A DNA stretch of 64,000 nucleotides, taken from the NCBI GenBank assembly GCA_035280425.1, contig DATEFW010000012.1, forward strand, positions 1-64,000. Reading direction: 5' to 3'. Below the pieces are notes generated by a model. It saw only the letters and a list, made by a program, of their open reading frames with translations. It ran no database searches and was not told the DNA's origin. Shown here in pieces: positions 15,803 through 24,969 of the stretch (position 1 is the first letter of the stretch; every line of letters begins with the position of its first letter). The position numbers were made by a program, and so were the translations under genes. The stretch comes from QHXW01 sp035280425 (lineage in GTDB: Bacteria; Acidobacteriota; Terriglobia; Bryobacterales; Bryobacteraceae).

Positions 15803-18480
15803 CGGCGGCCCTGCAAGGCAAGTTTCTTGATCAAGCGGTCTGAATGCTGAAACGCCGTACGGGGATCGATATTGCCGTCCCAGCTTTCCCATAACGTGGA
15901 GAGAACCGAACTTTCGGCATGCATGCGCGTACGAACGTCGCCTTCCGCGACAGAGCCTGCCGGTTTCCAATCTTTTCCACGGGCGTTCTTGGCTGCGACC
16001 AAGAAACTGCGCGCGCCCGCGAGATCGTGATTCTTCCAGGCAAGATAACCGCGCAGAAAATAGGCGCCCACGGCTTTGGGATTGGTGCGGCCGGCGAACG
16101 CGAGTTGCCGCTCGGCAGCGGCCTGATCTCCCTTGATCAAATCGATTTCGCCCAGCAGCAACAGAGTTCCGGTTTCCTCCGGATTTAGCGCCTGCGCCTT
16201 GCGAACGGACTGCTCGGCAGCAGCGAGCGGCACAGCACTCTTCGCGGTCGCAGCCAGCATGAATCCTTTACGCTGATATCCGCGATGGGATTGTGGATTG
16301 ATTTGGATGAGAGCATCGAGCTGCTCGAGTGCGCCCCTGGTGTCTCCCTCTGCGTACAGGCAATTCGCGAGGTAATAGCGCGAGTCCTCGTGCGAAGGAT
16401 TGAGCGCTACGGCTTCACGGAAAAGCCGCACCGCCTTCGGAATGTCATTTTCTTTTTTCAGAGCATCCATGGCGAGCCGCTGCCTCGCCCAGAACTCGAC
16501 AACCTGGTTGGCCGAAGGCTGCTGCGCGGATGCGCTGTTTGCTCCAGGTGAAAATCGCCGCGGAACGGGATCGCCTTCGGTAAGATCCCAGATAGTTTTG
16601 GAAGCAAGATGGTCATAGTGATCCACTGCTCCGCTCAGCCAGCGCACTTCAACCTTTTCCGCCGATGCGGCCTGGCCGAGGCCAATGTGAATCCGCCGGC
16701 TGTCCTGTGAGAGATACGACGAGCTGCCAACGCTTCGGCGCAACCCGACACCATTCACGTAGGCGATAGCCGTAGCGCCATCGCCAAAGCCGGCAGGCCT
16801 GCGATCCCTTCCCACGCGGCTGTGCAGCCGCAATTCGAGCCAGTTGCCTTGAGGGATATCGTTGCGAAGCAGTCGCACACCCTCGCCGTGGTCCACGATA
16901 GCGATATCGAGAGATCCATCGTTGTTGTAATCGGCAACCGCCAAACCACGGCTGGCATGGGGAGCCGAGAGCGCCACATTCCACGGCGCGAGATCGTGAA
17001 AAAATTCGCCTCTTTGATTCCAGAACAGAAACGACGGCATCGGCTCGATCTTGCGGGGCGGCTGCTTGGTTTCGAAGGTGCTTCCGTTGGCCACCACGAG
17101 ATCGAGCCAGCCATCGGAATCGAAATCGAAGAACGAAGTGCCCCACCCAATCGACTGGAGCGACACCTGGCCGATGCCGCGCATTTCTGCGACATCGGTG
17201 AAATGCAGTTCTTGGGAACCGGCAGCGCCCTTGCTCCTTTGCGCCGCGAACTTCTGCTCGGCGAGCAGCGATTGATAGAGAGCGTACTGCTGGGCGATCC
17301 AATGGCTGATGAAAAGATCGTCGTCACCGTCGCGGTCCCAATCGCCCGCGGCAAGCCCCATGGAGCCCCGGTATTCGCCGACCCACGAAGCCGAGCTTAC
17401 GTCCACGAAGCGCCCATGTTTGTTCAGATACAGTTTGTTCTCGGAAACGTCGTTTGCAACGTAGAGATCCAACCAGCCGTCGCCATCGAAATCGTGCCAG
17501 AGAGCGCCAAGGCTGCGGCCGGCGCGGTCGGCGACGCCGAGTTTGTCGGCCACTTCGGTAAACGTGCCGTCGCCGTTGTTGTGAAATAACAGGTTGCGCT
17601 CGGGCTCGTAAGAGGAGGGATTGAGGGTGAACGGAACTTCCAGGCCGAACTGTTCCGAGGATTGGCCGGCGTTTCCCGGCTTGTAACGCACGTATCCGCA
17701 GACGTACAGGTCGAGATTACCGTCGCGATCGTAGTCGCCCCAGGTCGCGCCGGTCCAGAAGCCTTTGAGATTCGGAAAGCGCGTATCACGCACCAGAACG
17801 CCGTGATCGTTTCGAAATAATGAAAGCGTGTTGTAGCCGGTGACCACCAGGTCAAGCCAGCCATCGTTGTTGTAGTCACCCCAAGCCGCGGCCATGCCGA
17901 TGATGCGTGTGTCCGGAAAATTTTCTACCTTTTGAAACTTGCCGTTTCCGAGGTTGCGGAAGAGAAGGGAAGGGGCCCGCTGGCTTTCGGGCAGATCGAG
18001 CGAGCCCCCGGCGCTAACGACGAACAAGTCGTCGTTGCCGTCGTTATCGAAATCGCCCCAGGCAACGCCCGAACCCATGTCTTCCGGCAGTTGCGACGAG
18101 CGATTTCCGGCGAAACTGCGAAACGAAGCCAGACCGGTCTGAGACGTCACGTCGGTGAATTTCGGCTGCGGAGCGCCGGCCGGCAGCGGGCGGCCGATGT
18201 TGCGCAAACCTCCGGCCGAGTCGCGTCCTGATGGAATTTTGGTGGAAACTGTGCTTCCGGGTGCATCACGGTCGAGGTCGTGTGTGATCTCGGGCAGGTC
18301 TTCACCGGGTTTATACGTTTCGGGCTGGCGCGCGCGATAAATCGCCAGCCCGACGGGTAAACCCGCAAGGCAAGCAAGTGCGAGAAGACCGGCGCTCCAC
18401 AGCGCCCGCCGGTGCCGGCGGCCCAGATGACCTTTATTCCTCGTGATTTTTGGCGCCGGAGCTCCGACCTGGCTCGTCAT
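15799..18480 (-). CDS. CRTAC1-type protein: FG-GAP/VCBS propeller, ASPIC/UnbV domain and TPR tail
   Basis: 893 aa. A single TM segment (residues about 28-48, LWSAGLLALACLAGLPVGLA) anchors it to the membrane or acts as an uncleaved signal. Residues about 105-520 hold VCBS/FG-GAP repeats with calcium-loop phrases such as WGDFDNDGNDDLFV, WGDYNNDGWLDLVV, YDRDGNLDLYV and DFDGDGWLDLYV. An ASPIC/UnbV domain lies at about 545-640 (LELRLHSRVGRDR, VEVRWLSGAVDHYD). TPR-like helices occupy the remainder (FREAVALNPSHEDSRYYLAN, ALEQLDALIQINPQSHRGYQ). Such proteins are frequent in acidobacteria and planctomycetes; their role is unknown. It starts 6 bp after the five-heme cytochrome gene and must be cotranscribed with it. 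Confidence 0.88.
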   Translation of the reverse strand: MTSQVGAPAPKITRNKGHLGRRHRRALWSAGLLALACLAGLPVGLAIYRARQPETYKPGEDLPEITHDLDRDAPGSTVSTKIPSGRDSAGGLRNIGRPLPAGAPQPKFTDVTSQTGLASFRSFAGNRSSQLPEDMGSGVAWGDFDNDGNDDLFVVSAGGSLDLPESQRAPSLLFRNLGNGKFQKVENFPDTRIIGMAAAWGDYNNDGWLDLVVTGYNTLSLFRNDHGVLVRDTRFPNLKGFWTGATWGDYDRDGNLDLYVCGYVRYKPGNAGQSSEQFGLEVPFTLNPSSYEPERNLLFHNNGDGTFTEVADKLGVADRAGRSLGALWHDFDGDGWLDLYVANDVSENKLYLNKHGRFVDVSSASWVGEYRGSMGLAAGDWDRDGDDDLFISHWIAQQYALYQSLLAEQKFAAQRSKGAAGSQELHFTDVAEMRGIGQVSLQSIGWGTSFFDFDSDGWLDLVVANGSTFETKQPPRKIEPMPSFLFWNQRGEFFHDLAPWNVALSAPHASRGLAVADYNNDGSLDIAIVDHGEGVRLLRNDIPQGNWLELRLHSRVGRDRRPAGFGDGATAIAYVNGVGLRRSVGSSSYLSQDSRRIHIGLGQAASAEKVEVRWLSGAVDHYDHLASKTIWDLTEGDPVPRRFSPGANSASAQQPSANQVVEFWARQRLAMDALKKENDIPKAVRLFREAVALNPSHEDSRYYLANCLYAEGDTRGALEQLDALIQINPQSHRGYQRKGFMLAATAKSAVPLAAAEQSVRKAQALNPEETGTLLLLGEIDLIKGDQAAAERQLAFAGRTNPKAVGAYFLRGYLAWKNHDLAGARSFLVAAKNARGKDWKPAGSVAEGDVRTRMHAESSVLSTLWESWDGNIDPRTAFQHSDRLIKKLALQGRR

Positions 18481-18485
18481 CCGTT

Positions 18486-20600
18486 TTACCTGCGGGAAAG
18501 CCGCGCCAGCGTTGCGGCAGAATCCGAGCCTCTCTGCGAGACACGTTTCGTTCGCACCGCAACAGTTGTCGTGGCGCTCGCGATATCTACAACCGGCGCG
18601 GTCAGTCCGGCCTTTTCTCCCAGCACGTAATTCAGAAGAAACTGATCCACCTTGCGATAGTGCAGGGTGGCGCTCACCCGATACGAATGCGCGGGCGGCC
18701 GCGGGTTAAACCCGAAGTCATGAGTTTCGGTGAATTGTCCATCCACCATGGCGCGCGCCGCTCGTGTCACGCTGGCCGGGCAAGCCGCCTGATATTCAAC
18801 CGTATCCGAGTAGCCCGGAAACAGCGAGCGGCGGTAGCGCACACCGACCATTTCCCAGAGGTTATGGCGGTCGATCAGGTTGCCATATTGATCGACAGGC
18901 TCAGCCTTGAACAGGAACGTGCCAGGCTCGATGAAGTGCTTCTCATCGCGCCGGCCAGAAGCCAGAATCACGTTGCCGGCGTCATCGGTGACGTTGATTT
19001 CTACCCAGCTTTGGATTAAGTCGAGCGGGCCGGTAGGAAAGTCATGGCCCACTTTGTTTGAAGTCAGGACTACCCGGATCGGAATCCGGCTGCCCGGAGC
19101 GGCTTCCGCGGGGGTTTCAACATGCATTTTGACCACCGGGCCTTCGGCCCACTTCTGGCGAATTTCGGGGATGGGAATTTTGCCTTGCAGCCATTGCTCG
19201 GTCAGTTGCGCCTGCCGGTCCGCACCCTCGAGATGAAGCATTTTGGGCATCATGTTGTTCGCCGCCAGAAAGCGGTGGCTGCGATGCTTGCCGTCGTTCG
19301 GATTGCGATTGTAATCGGCTGAATCGCCCGCAGCCGGATCGTGGGACTCAATCAGCGGCATGTGGCATTCGCGGCACTCTACGGTTCGCGTAGGGTCGCC
19401 TTTGTGATTCCAGTGGCTGGCTTTCCAATTGTCATACTGGTTTTGCAACTGCACCCAGCCGACGCGATTCACTTCCTGATCGATAAATTGCTTGTGGCAC
19501 GCGGCACAATACTCGGGCGCTTTATACATGCGTTTGCTGAGGCGCAGGTGCTCTTGCGGATACGCGCGAATGAGAAAATCCCGTGCAACCCGGCCCGCAC
19601 CCTGAGAGCTCCACTGCCACAGATACTGCCGTGGCTGCACCACCGTGAAGTTGGCATTGCCCTGGATATCGGTCTTCTGAATGGAATGGCAGGCCAGGCA
19701 CGATACGCCCTCGTTATAGCCATCCAAACCGGTGAGATTTTCGACGAAGATGTTCTTGGTGCCGGAGAACAATGAGATGGGGTCGTGGCAGCCGCCACAG
19801 TAACGCGTCGATTCGGGGCCGTTTTGCTTGGCCATTACGGTTTGGATGCCCTGAAAAATCGAGTCCATGGCGGCATATCGATGCGCGCTGGGCTTCCATT
19901 CGGCCAGAATCTCGGAATGGCATCCGGCGGTGCCGCACGTTGCCGAACCCGAAAGCGACCGCGCGTCAAAGGCTCCGCCGGTTGAAGTGCGGGCCAGGCT
20001 GGGTGCGAATGGCCGGTTTTTGCCGTACAGAAAGCTGTAACCCTTGGGGAACTGGTTGGCGTAATGGTCCCCTGGGAAGATGAACGCGATCAGGGCCGTG
20101 ACCGCCAGGCCGGCCAGCGAGAATTGAACGGCGTAGCGCAAGAACGAAAAGCCGGCGCCAGGTGCAAGCAACTTGCGCGTCCTGAGAAAAGCAAGCACGC
20201 CATGCGCACCAACTGTGACCAGCAGGGCGAAGGTCGAAATCAAATGGATATTGCGCCAAACCGGCGACGTTCGGGTGGCCAATAGCGCCTGAAACGTAAC
20301 GACGACTCCGGAGGCGCAGCAAACCAGCAGGGCTGCCGCTGCCGCATAACCGAGCACTACTACGTCCGATACCGCCTGGTCACGGTATGCGAGCCAGTGC
20401 TTGTACGTGTACCAGCAGGCCGGCAACAGCATCGCTGCGCCGACGACGGTGTGCACGATCAGGCTCCACTCGACCGAGGCGTGAAACGGCCCGAACGTTA
20501 CAGCAAGGCCGGTCACCGCCTCCAGAATCAGCCACCCAACCGTGAGTCGAGCGAGTGCCGAGCCCCACCCCGGACGTTCAGAATTTTCCGATCTCGCCAT
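18486..20600 (-). CDS. Membrane-anchored five-heme cytochrome c (cytochrome c554-like)
   Basis: 704 aa from ATG at 20600, with GGAGG 9 nt upstream; an ATG at 20642 is less likely. The N-terminal 190 residues have about five TM helices (LTVGWLILEAVTGLAVTFG and others) with His residues in the first and fourth segments that could bind b-type heme. The periplasmic part contains four CxxCH motifs (CGGCH, CLACH, CAACH, CRECH) and one CX4CH motif (CGTAGCH), so five c-type hemes, as seen in multiheme cytochromes. The C-terminal 300 residues form a beta-rich domain without hemes. It probably passes electrons between the membrane quinone pool and periplasmic or outer-membrane partners (inference). The next genes are the VCBS/ASPIC protein and, divergently, a porin. 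Confidence 0.88.
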   Translation of the reverse strand: MARSENSERPGWGSALARLTVGWLILEAVTGLAVTFGPFHASVEWSLIVHTVVGAAMLLPACWYTYKHWLAYRDQAVSDVVVLGYAAAAALLVCCASGVVVTFQALLATRTSPVWRNIHLISTFALLVTVGAHGVLAFLRTRKLLAPGAGFSFLRYAVQFSLAGLAVTALIAFIFPGDHYANQFPKGYSFLYGKNRPFAPSLARTSTGGAFDARSLSGSATCGTAGCHSEILAEWKPSAHRYAAMDSIFQGIQTVMAKQNGPESTRYCGGCHDPISLFSGTKNIFVENLTGLDGYNEGVSCLACHSIQKTDIQGNANFTVVQPRQYLWQWSSQGAGRVARDFLIRAYPQEHLRLSKRMYKAPEYCAACHKQFIDQEVNRVGWVQLQNQYDNWKASHWNHKGDPTRTVECRECHMPLIESHDPAAGDSADYNRNPNDGKHRSHRFLAANNMMPKMLHLEGADRQAQLTEQWLQGKIPIPEIRQKWAEGPVVKMHVETPAEAAPGSRIPIRVVLTSNKVGHDFPTGPLDLIQSWVEINVTDDAGNVILASGRRDEKHFIEPGTFLFKAEPVDQYGNLIDRHNLWEMVGVRYRRSLFPGYSDTVEYQAACPASVTRAARAMVDGQFTETHDFGFNPRPPAHSYRVSATLHYRKVDQFLLNYVLGEKAGLTAPVVDIASATTTVAVRTKRVSQRGSDSAATLARLSRR

Positions 20601-20761
20601 CGCTACCGTCCTCCCGGCCAGATTGTAGATATATGGGTGCAAAACTACCGTTAATGCCCATGCATGTCAATACTAGGAATCTATAAGCTTCAAAAAAACA
20701 GAGCCGGCTTTTACGAGATAGCGGCGCAAAAAGTACCCCGGGGGCTTTACACTAGGAGGCT

Positions 20762-22231
20762 GTGATCTATCAGCGTTGGCTGCTTCCAGTTCTTTTTATT
20801 AGTTCAGCGATCACGCCGCTGGAGGCGCAGACACCGCCTGCCGATCCGTTTAAGATTGGCGATATTACGGTTTCCGGGTCGCTCCGGACCCGCATCGAAT
20901 CCTGGGATTGGTTTGGCGGGAACGCAAACAATGACTACACGTTTCCGGGTTCCATCCTGCGTTTGAGCTTCAGCCAGTCACGATCGACGTTCGACTGGCA
21001 ACTGGAGCTGGGTGTCCCGTTCCTTCTGGGACTTCCCAGCGACGCCGTCGCTCCCGGTGCCCAGGGCCAGTTCGGCCTTGGAGCGTCCTATTTTGCTGCC
21101 AATAGCCGCCGAACTAATGTAGCCATGGCCTTTCCTAAACAGGGCTTCCTCCGGTTCAACGAACTCGGGGGCGTTACGGGCCAGTCCCTGAAGCTGGGCC
21201 GCATGGAATTCATCGATGGAACGGAAGTCACGCCTAAGGACACTACACTGGCGGCCTTGAAGCGGGAGCGGATCGCCCATCGTTTGATCGGGAACTTCGT
21301 ATTTTCCGATGTCCTTCGGAGTTTTGATGGCGTGGCATACGCTCTGAACGGCTCCAAGCTGAATTTCACTTTTCTGGGGGCACGGCCCACGCGCGGTGTT
21401 TTTCAGGTGGATGGATGGGGCGAACTCAACATCAATGTGTTCTATGGAGCGCTGACGGGGCAGTCGCCGGGCAAAAAGGCTAGCGGAGAATGGCGCGTCT
21501 TCGGGTTGGGTTACAGCGACTATCGCGACGGCGTGGTGAAGACAGATAACCGTACGCTGGCAGCACGCGCTTCCGATCGCGTCCATATCAATATCGGGAC
21601 CTATGGCGGGCACTTTCTCGAGGCCGTGCAGTCCTCTGCCGGAACGCTTGATTTCCTTTTTTGGGGCGCACTGCAGGCCGGCTCCTGGGGGCGGCTTGCG
21701 CAGCGCTCCGGCGCTTTCTCCACCGAGGCCGGGTGGCAACCCTCGCGATTGCGAGCCGTACGGCCGTGGCTGCGCGTGGGGTACGACTACGCATCCGGAG
21801 ACGGCAACCCGAACGACTCGACGCAAGGCACCTTCTTCCAGGTTCTTCCCACACCCCGCATCTATGCCCGGTTTCCCTTCTTCAACATGATGAACAATCG
21901 CGACGCCTTCGGTGAACTGATGTTGCGACCGACAAAAGCGCTGACCATTCGGACCGACATCCACTCACTGGCGCTGGCGAACCGGCATGACCTCTGGTAT
22001 TCGGGGGGCGGCGCATTTCAGCCCTGGACATTCGGCTTTACCGGCCGGACATCGAACGAGCACTCGGGCCTCGCCACGCTATATGATGCCAGCGCGGACT
22101 ACATCGTAAATCCTCATGCCTCTTTCACCGTGTATTACGGGCATGCTGCGGGCAAGCTGGTGATTCAGTCGATTTATCCGCACGGCAGAAATGCCAATCT
22201 GGGCTTTCTCGAAATGACGTTCCGGATGTGA
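20762..22231 (+). CDS. Alginate-export-type outer-membrane porin
   Basis: 489 aa from GTG at 20762; AGGAGG lies only 2 nt before it, which is close, so the start is not certain. The signal peptide is about residues 1-23 (LLPVLFISSAITPLEAQ). The mature part begins with the periplasmic-to-barrel transition typical of alginate-export (AlgE-like) porins: ITVSGSLRTRIESWDWFGG, then alternating beta strands and loops (LEFGVP-like, LKLGRMEFIDG, VFSDVLRSFDGVAYAL). The C-terminus ends ANLGFLEMTFRM, a strand with terminal aromatic/Met character as in outer-membrane barrels. It lets solutes cross the outer membrane. It is divergent from the cytochrome gene by 161 bp and convergent with the response regulator. 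Confidence 0.8.
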   Translation: MIYQRWLLPVLFISSAITPLEAQTPPADPFKIGDITVSGSLRTRIESWDWFGGNANNDYTFPGSILRLSFSQSRSTFDWQLELGVPFLLGLPSDAVAPGAQGQFGLGASYFAANSRRTNVAMAFPKQGFLRFNELGGVTGQSLKLGRMEFIDGTEVTPKDTTLAALKRERIAHRLIGNFVFSDVLRSFDGVAYALNGSKLNFTFLGARPTRGVFQVDGWGELNINVFYGALTGQSPGKKASGEWRVFGLGYSDYRDGVVKTDNRTLAARASDRVHINIGTYGGHFLEAVQSSAGTLDFLFWGALQAGSWGRLAQRSGAFSTEAGWQPSRLRAVRPWLRVGYDYASGDGNPNDSTQGTFFQVLPTPRIYARFPFFNMMNNRDAFGELMLRPTKALTIRTDIHSLALANRHDLWYSGGGAFQPWTFGFTGRTSNEHSGLATLYDASADYIVNPHASFTVYYGHAAGKLVIQSIYPHGRNANLGFLEMTFRM

Positions 22232-22283
22232 GCGGCATTTCGTGGGTGCCCGGTCAGGCCGGCCTCACAGCGTTCACGAAATG
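22228..22283. repeat. Complex inverted repeats between convergent genes (possible bidirectional hairpin)
   Basis: CATTTCGTG (22236-22244) and CACGAAATG (22275-22283) are perfect inverted 9-mers, with TGTGAG/CTCACA and a GGCCGGCC palindrome between or flanking them. They sit at the end of the porin gene and reach into the last codons of the response regulator. There is no T run, so termination is only possible, not proven. Confidence 0.35.
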
Positions 22284-22924
22284 ACGCCTTTGCGGACAGC
22301 GTAAAGGATCAATTCCGCACCGCTGTGCAAGTTCAACTTCTGAAAAATATTGCTCCGGTGTGTTTCTACCGTATAAAGGCTGAGATCCAGGCTGGAGGCG
22401 ACTTCCTTGGCGGTCTTGCCTTCTGCAAACAGTTGCAAAACCTCCCGTTCACGCGAGGTGAGGAGCTCATAACTATCCTCCACTTCGCGCTCCCGCATCT
22501 GCCTCATGTAATCTTCGACCAGCATCCGGCTGATGGCCGGGCTGAAAAAAGCCTTTCCTTCACTGACGGCTTTGATGGCATTAATCAAATCGTATTCGGC
22601 AGAATCTTTCAGCAGATAGGCCTTGGCGCCGGATTTCAAGGCTTTCAGCACGTACCCTTCGTCGGAATGCATGCTCAAAAAGACTACTGCGGTCTGAGGG
22701 AGGTTCTCGCAAATTCTACGGGCGGCTTCAATACCGTTCAGCAAGGGCATGGCTACGTCGAGCACCACCACATCCGGCTTATGGGCTGCCGCCATGGCGA
22801 CGGCTTCCCGTCCATCCGACGCTTCAGCGACCACCTTGAACCCGGGATGGCTTTCCAGGAGTAGACTGAGTCCTTTGCGCACCACGGTATGATCATCAGC
22901 CAGTAAAATGCGGATCACGTTCAT
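22274..22924 (-). CDS. NarL/FixJ-type response regulator (LuxR HTH output)
   Basis: 216 aa from ATG at 22924, which overlaps the histidine kinase stop by 4 nt (ATGA). The receiver domain is intact: IRILLADDHTVVRKGL (acidic pocket), VVVLDVAMP (phosphoacceptor Asp), VFLSMHSD (Ser) and AYLLKDSA (Lys). The C-terminal LuxR HTH is LTSREREVLQLFAEGKTAKEVASSLDLSLYTVETH. Phosphorylated regulators of this type bind DNA as dimers. It is coupled to the kinase and follows the RND operon, so it may regulate that operon or itself; no binding site is identified. A longer in-frame start at 22978 lies inside the kinase gene. Confidence 0.93.
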   Translation of the reverse strand: MNVIRILLADDHTVVRKGLSLLLESHPGFKVVAEASDGREAVAMAAAHKPDVVVLDVAMPLLNGIEAARRICENLPQTAVVFLSMHSDEGYVLKALKSGAKAYLLKDSAEYDLINAIKAVSEGKAFFSPAISRMLVEDYMRQMREREVEDSYELLTSREREVLQLFAEGKTAKEVASSLDLSLYTVETHRSNIFQKLNLHSGAELILYAVRKGVIS

Positions 22925-24405
22925 GTGATTGTTTGCAACGGCTCCTGGACGGATTGCTTCAGCGGGAGCACGACGCACACCATAGCGCCGCCGCCCGCGA
23001 GAGATTCGACCGAGAACGTGCCGCCCAGATGGCTGACTCGCTCCTGCATGCCCAACAGGCCCATGCCCCGCTCGTGCTCGGTGTCAAAACCTTTGCCATC
23101 GTCTTGAATCGCGAGTAGGATGCTCGCGGGTTCCTGCCGGACCGTAACTCTCACAACGGTAGCTTGGGCGTGCTGCACACAGTTGTGAAGGGCTTCCTGC
23201 ACAATCCTGTAGATACAGGTCTTATGCTCTTCCGGCAGGTACTCCGAAACGCCCTCGGATGCCACTTTCACACGGATTCCCGATCGCTTGGACACCTCGC
23301 GGGCCTGCCACTCGAGAGCCGGCACGAGACCAAGGTCGTCCAGCATGGAGGGCCGCAACAGCAGCGCCATATTTCGTACGACACCGACCGAGTCCTCGAC
23401 CATTTGCTTGATCTCGTCCACTTTGGTATCCAGGCCATCTACTTCCCGGCTGCGGAATTTTCGCGAGAGATTAGCCAATTCTACACGGACGCCGGTGAGC
23501 GCCTGGCCCACTTCGTCGTGCAACTCACGCGAGATCGAACGGCGCTCCTCCTCCTGAGCCTCGACCAGCCGGGCAGAAAGCTGTTTCAGTTCGGCGCGCG
23601 CGGTGGCGATTTCCTGATACCGGGCAGCGGTCTCGGCTTCCAGCCGGAGGATCTTGCTCATACTGAACGCGGCCAGCACCAGGCCGACCCCGATGGTCAA
23701 GCCAATCGTGATAATCAAACGCTGCCGGAACTGCGAGAACGTCTGGACCACCTTTTCTCTGCCGGAATTGAGCTGGGACTCGTTGATATCGGCGATCTGG
23801 TCGGCGATATGCAGCATCGCCGTGCGTCGGGGAAACACCTCATCCCGCAGAAATGCATAACCACGCTCTCGCCTTTCTGCGGGGTGCCAGAGCAAGACCG
23901 GCTCTAACAACTTCCAATAGGCCTTCAGTTCCTGAGTCAGAGTGTGAAACGGCCCCAACTCCGGTTTATTCAGCAGAGCACGATACTTACTCAGTGCAGC
24001 ATCCATTTCATTCCGTGTATGGACCAAACTCAACCGGTGGCTCTCGGCTTTTTGACTGTCCGGCTCCAGCAGATAGTCGCGAACATAAGTTCCGGAGAGA
24101 TAAAGGTCGGAACGGATCTGCTCGAGCACCTTGGTACGCGACAGGAAATCCTCGCGGATTTCGTCGTTGCTTTGCTGAATGCGGCGCAGGGTCTGAATAC
24201 TATCGAATCCGGCGAAACCCATCAGGAGCAGCATGCCGCCGAAGCCCACAATCAGAATGAGGCGGCTATAGCGCGTAATGGCACCAAAGGCTCCCGTGGA
24301 TTCTTGCACGGTTCCCGGCATACTAAGACCCATTGTCGCTCGACGCATATGCCGGCCGCGCGCGCCGCGAACGCTTAGACGGGGTAAGGGGTCAGAATGA
24401 ACCAT
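22921..24405 (-). CDS. Sensor histidine kinase, HisKA_3/NarX-type
   Basis: 494 aa from ATG at 24405; internal ATGs near residues 20-25 could be the true start. Two TM segments (about residues 49-65 and 230-248) enclose a helical periplasmic sensor of about 170 residues (IREDFLSRTKVLEQIRSDLYLSG), resembling a four-helix bundle. The phosphoacceptor His lies in RSISRELHDEVGQALTGV, as in the HisKA_3 family, and the ATPase domain follows with the N, G1 and G2 boxes (EALHNCVQHA, DDGKGFD, GMGLLGMQERV). It autophosphorylates and passes phosphate to the downstream LuxR-type regulator, whose gene overlaps it. It lies 27 bp after the gene for a small membrane protein and probably belongs to the same RND operon. 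Confidence 0.92.
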   Translation of the reverse strand: MVHSDPLPRLSVRGARGRHMRRATMGLSMPGTVQESTGAFGAITRYSRLILIVGFGGMLLLMGFAGFDSIQTLRRIQQSNDEIREDFLSRTKVLEQIRSDLYLSGTYVRDYLLEPDSQKAESHRLSLVHTRNEMDAALSKYRALLNKPELGPFHTLTQELKAYWKLLEPVLLWHPAERRERGYAFLRDEVFPRRTAMLHIADQIADINESQLNSGREKVVQTFSQFRQRLIITIGLTIGVGLVLAAFSMSKILRLEAETAARYQEIATARAELKQLSARLVEAQEEERRSISRELHDEVGQALTGVRVELANLSRKFRSREVDGLDTKVDEIKQMVEDSVGVVRNMALLLRPSMLDDLGLVPALEWQAREVSKRSGIRVKVASEGVSEYLPEEHKTCIYRIVQEALHNCVQHAQATVVRVTVRQEPASILLAIQDDGKGFDTEHERGMGLLGMQERVSHLGGTFSVESLAGGGAMVCVVLPLKQSVQEPLQTIT

Positions 24406-24432
24406 TGAGAACGCTTCGGTGAGAACTATGGA

Positions 24433-24969
24433 TCAACCGGTCGCCAGCCGGGTTTGCGCGTTCGAGCGGTCATCCACGCAGCGCCGTATGGCATGCTCCA
24501 GTTCTTCGGCGAGCTCGGAGCCGATGAGGATCACTCGGCCGCTGGTCAGTTTCAGACGAACGCCACGATTGCCGCCGGCAATATACGCAGTACCTCGCCG
24601 CGTAGTGCGGACACCGTAGCCGCCGTAGTCGCGAACGGGGTCGTAGGTGACCGTTTGGACCTCTGCGACTTCGGCCAGAGCAACCCGGCGCTTCCGCCAG
24701 AAACCACGCATCGCCAAGGAAATCTCGCCACGGCAGACATCCGTTACGAGCTTGACGGTCACCAGCCGCAGGTAGACGAGGGACAAAAAAATGGTCCAAA
24801 AGACCAGGCTGGAGTTCGACACGGGATGTTTGCCCCATGGGTGGCCCAGCAACACCTGCCAGATCAGCAGCATCAACATCGACAGTGGCGGAATAGCAAG
24901 CAGGATTCGCATGCGCTTCAAGCGAAAGCGCTGCTCTTCATGAAACACGGAATCCGCGGGTCCACTCAC
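24433..24969 (-). CDS. Two-TM protein with a possible PH-like domain
   Basis: 178 aa from GTG at 24969, overlapping the TolC gene stop by 4 nt (GTGA). Two TM helices lie at about residues 23-42 (ILLAIPPLSMLMLLIWQVLL) and 55-75 (LVFWTIFLSLVYLRLVTVK). The cytoplasmic C-terminal part (about 80-170) consists of short strands with RRVALAEVAEVQTVTYDP, TRRGTAYIAGGNRGVRLKLTSGRVILIGS and a final helix, which resembles bacterial PH-type domains in YdbT/YvbH-like proteins. The function is unknown; its place between the TolC gene and the kinase suggests a role in pump regulation or assembly, but nothing in the sequence proves this. Confidence 0.7.
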   Translation of the reverse strand: MSGPADSVFHEEQRFRLKRMRILLAIPPLSMLMLLIWQVLLGHPWGKHPVSNSSLVFWTIFLSLVYLRLVTVKLVTDVCRGEISLAMRGFWRKRRVALAEVAEVQTVTYDPVRDYGGYGVRTTRRGTAYIAGGNRGVRLKLTSGRVILIGSELAEELEHAIRRCVDDRSNAQTRLATG

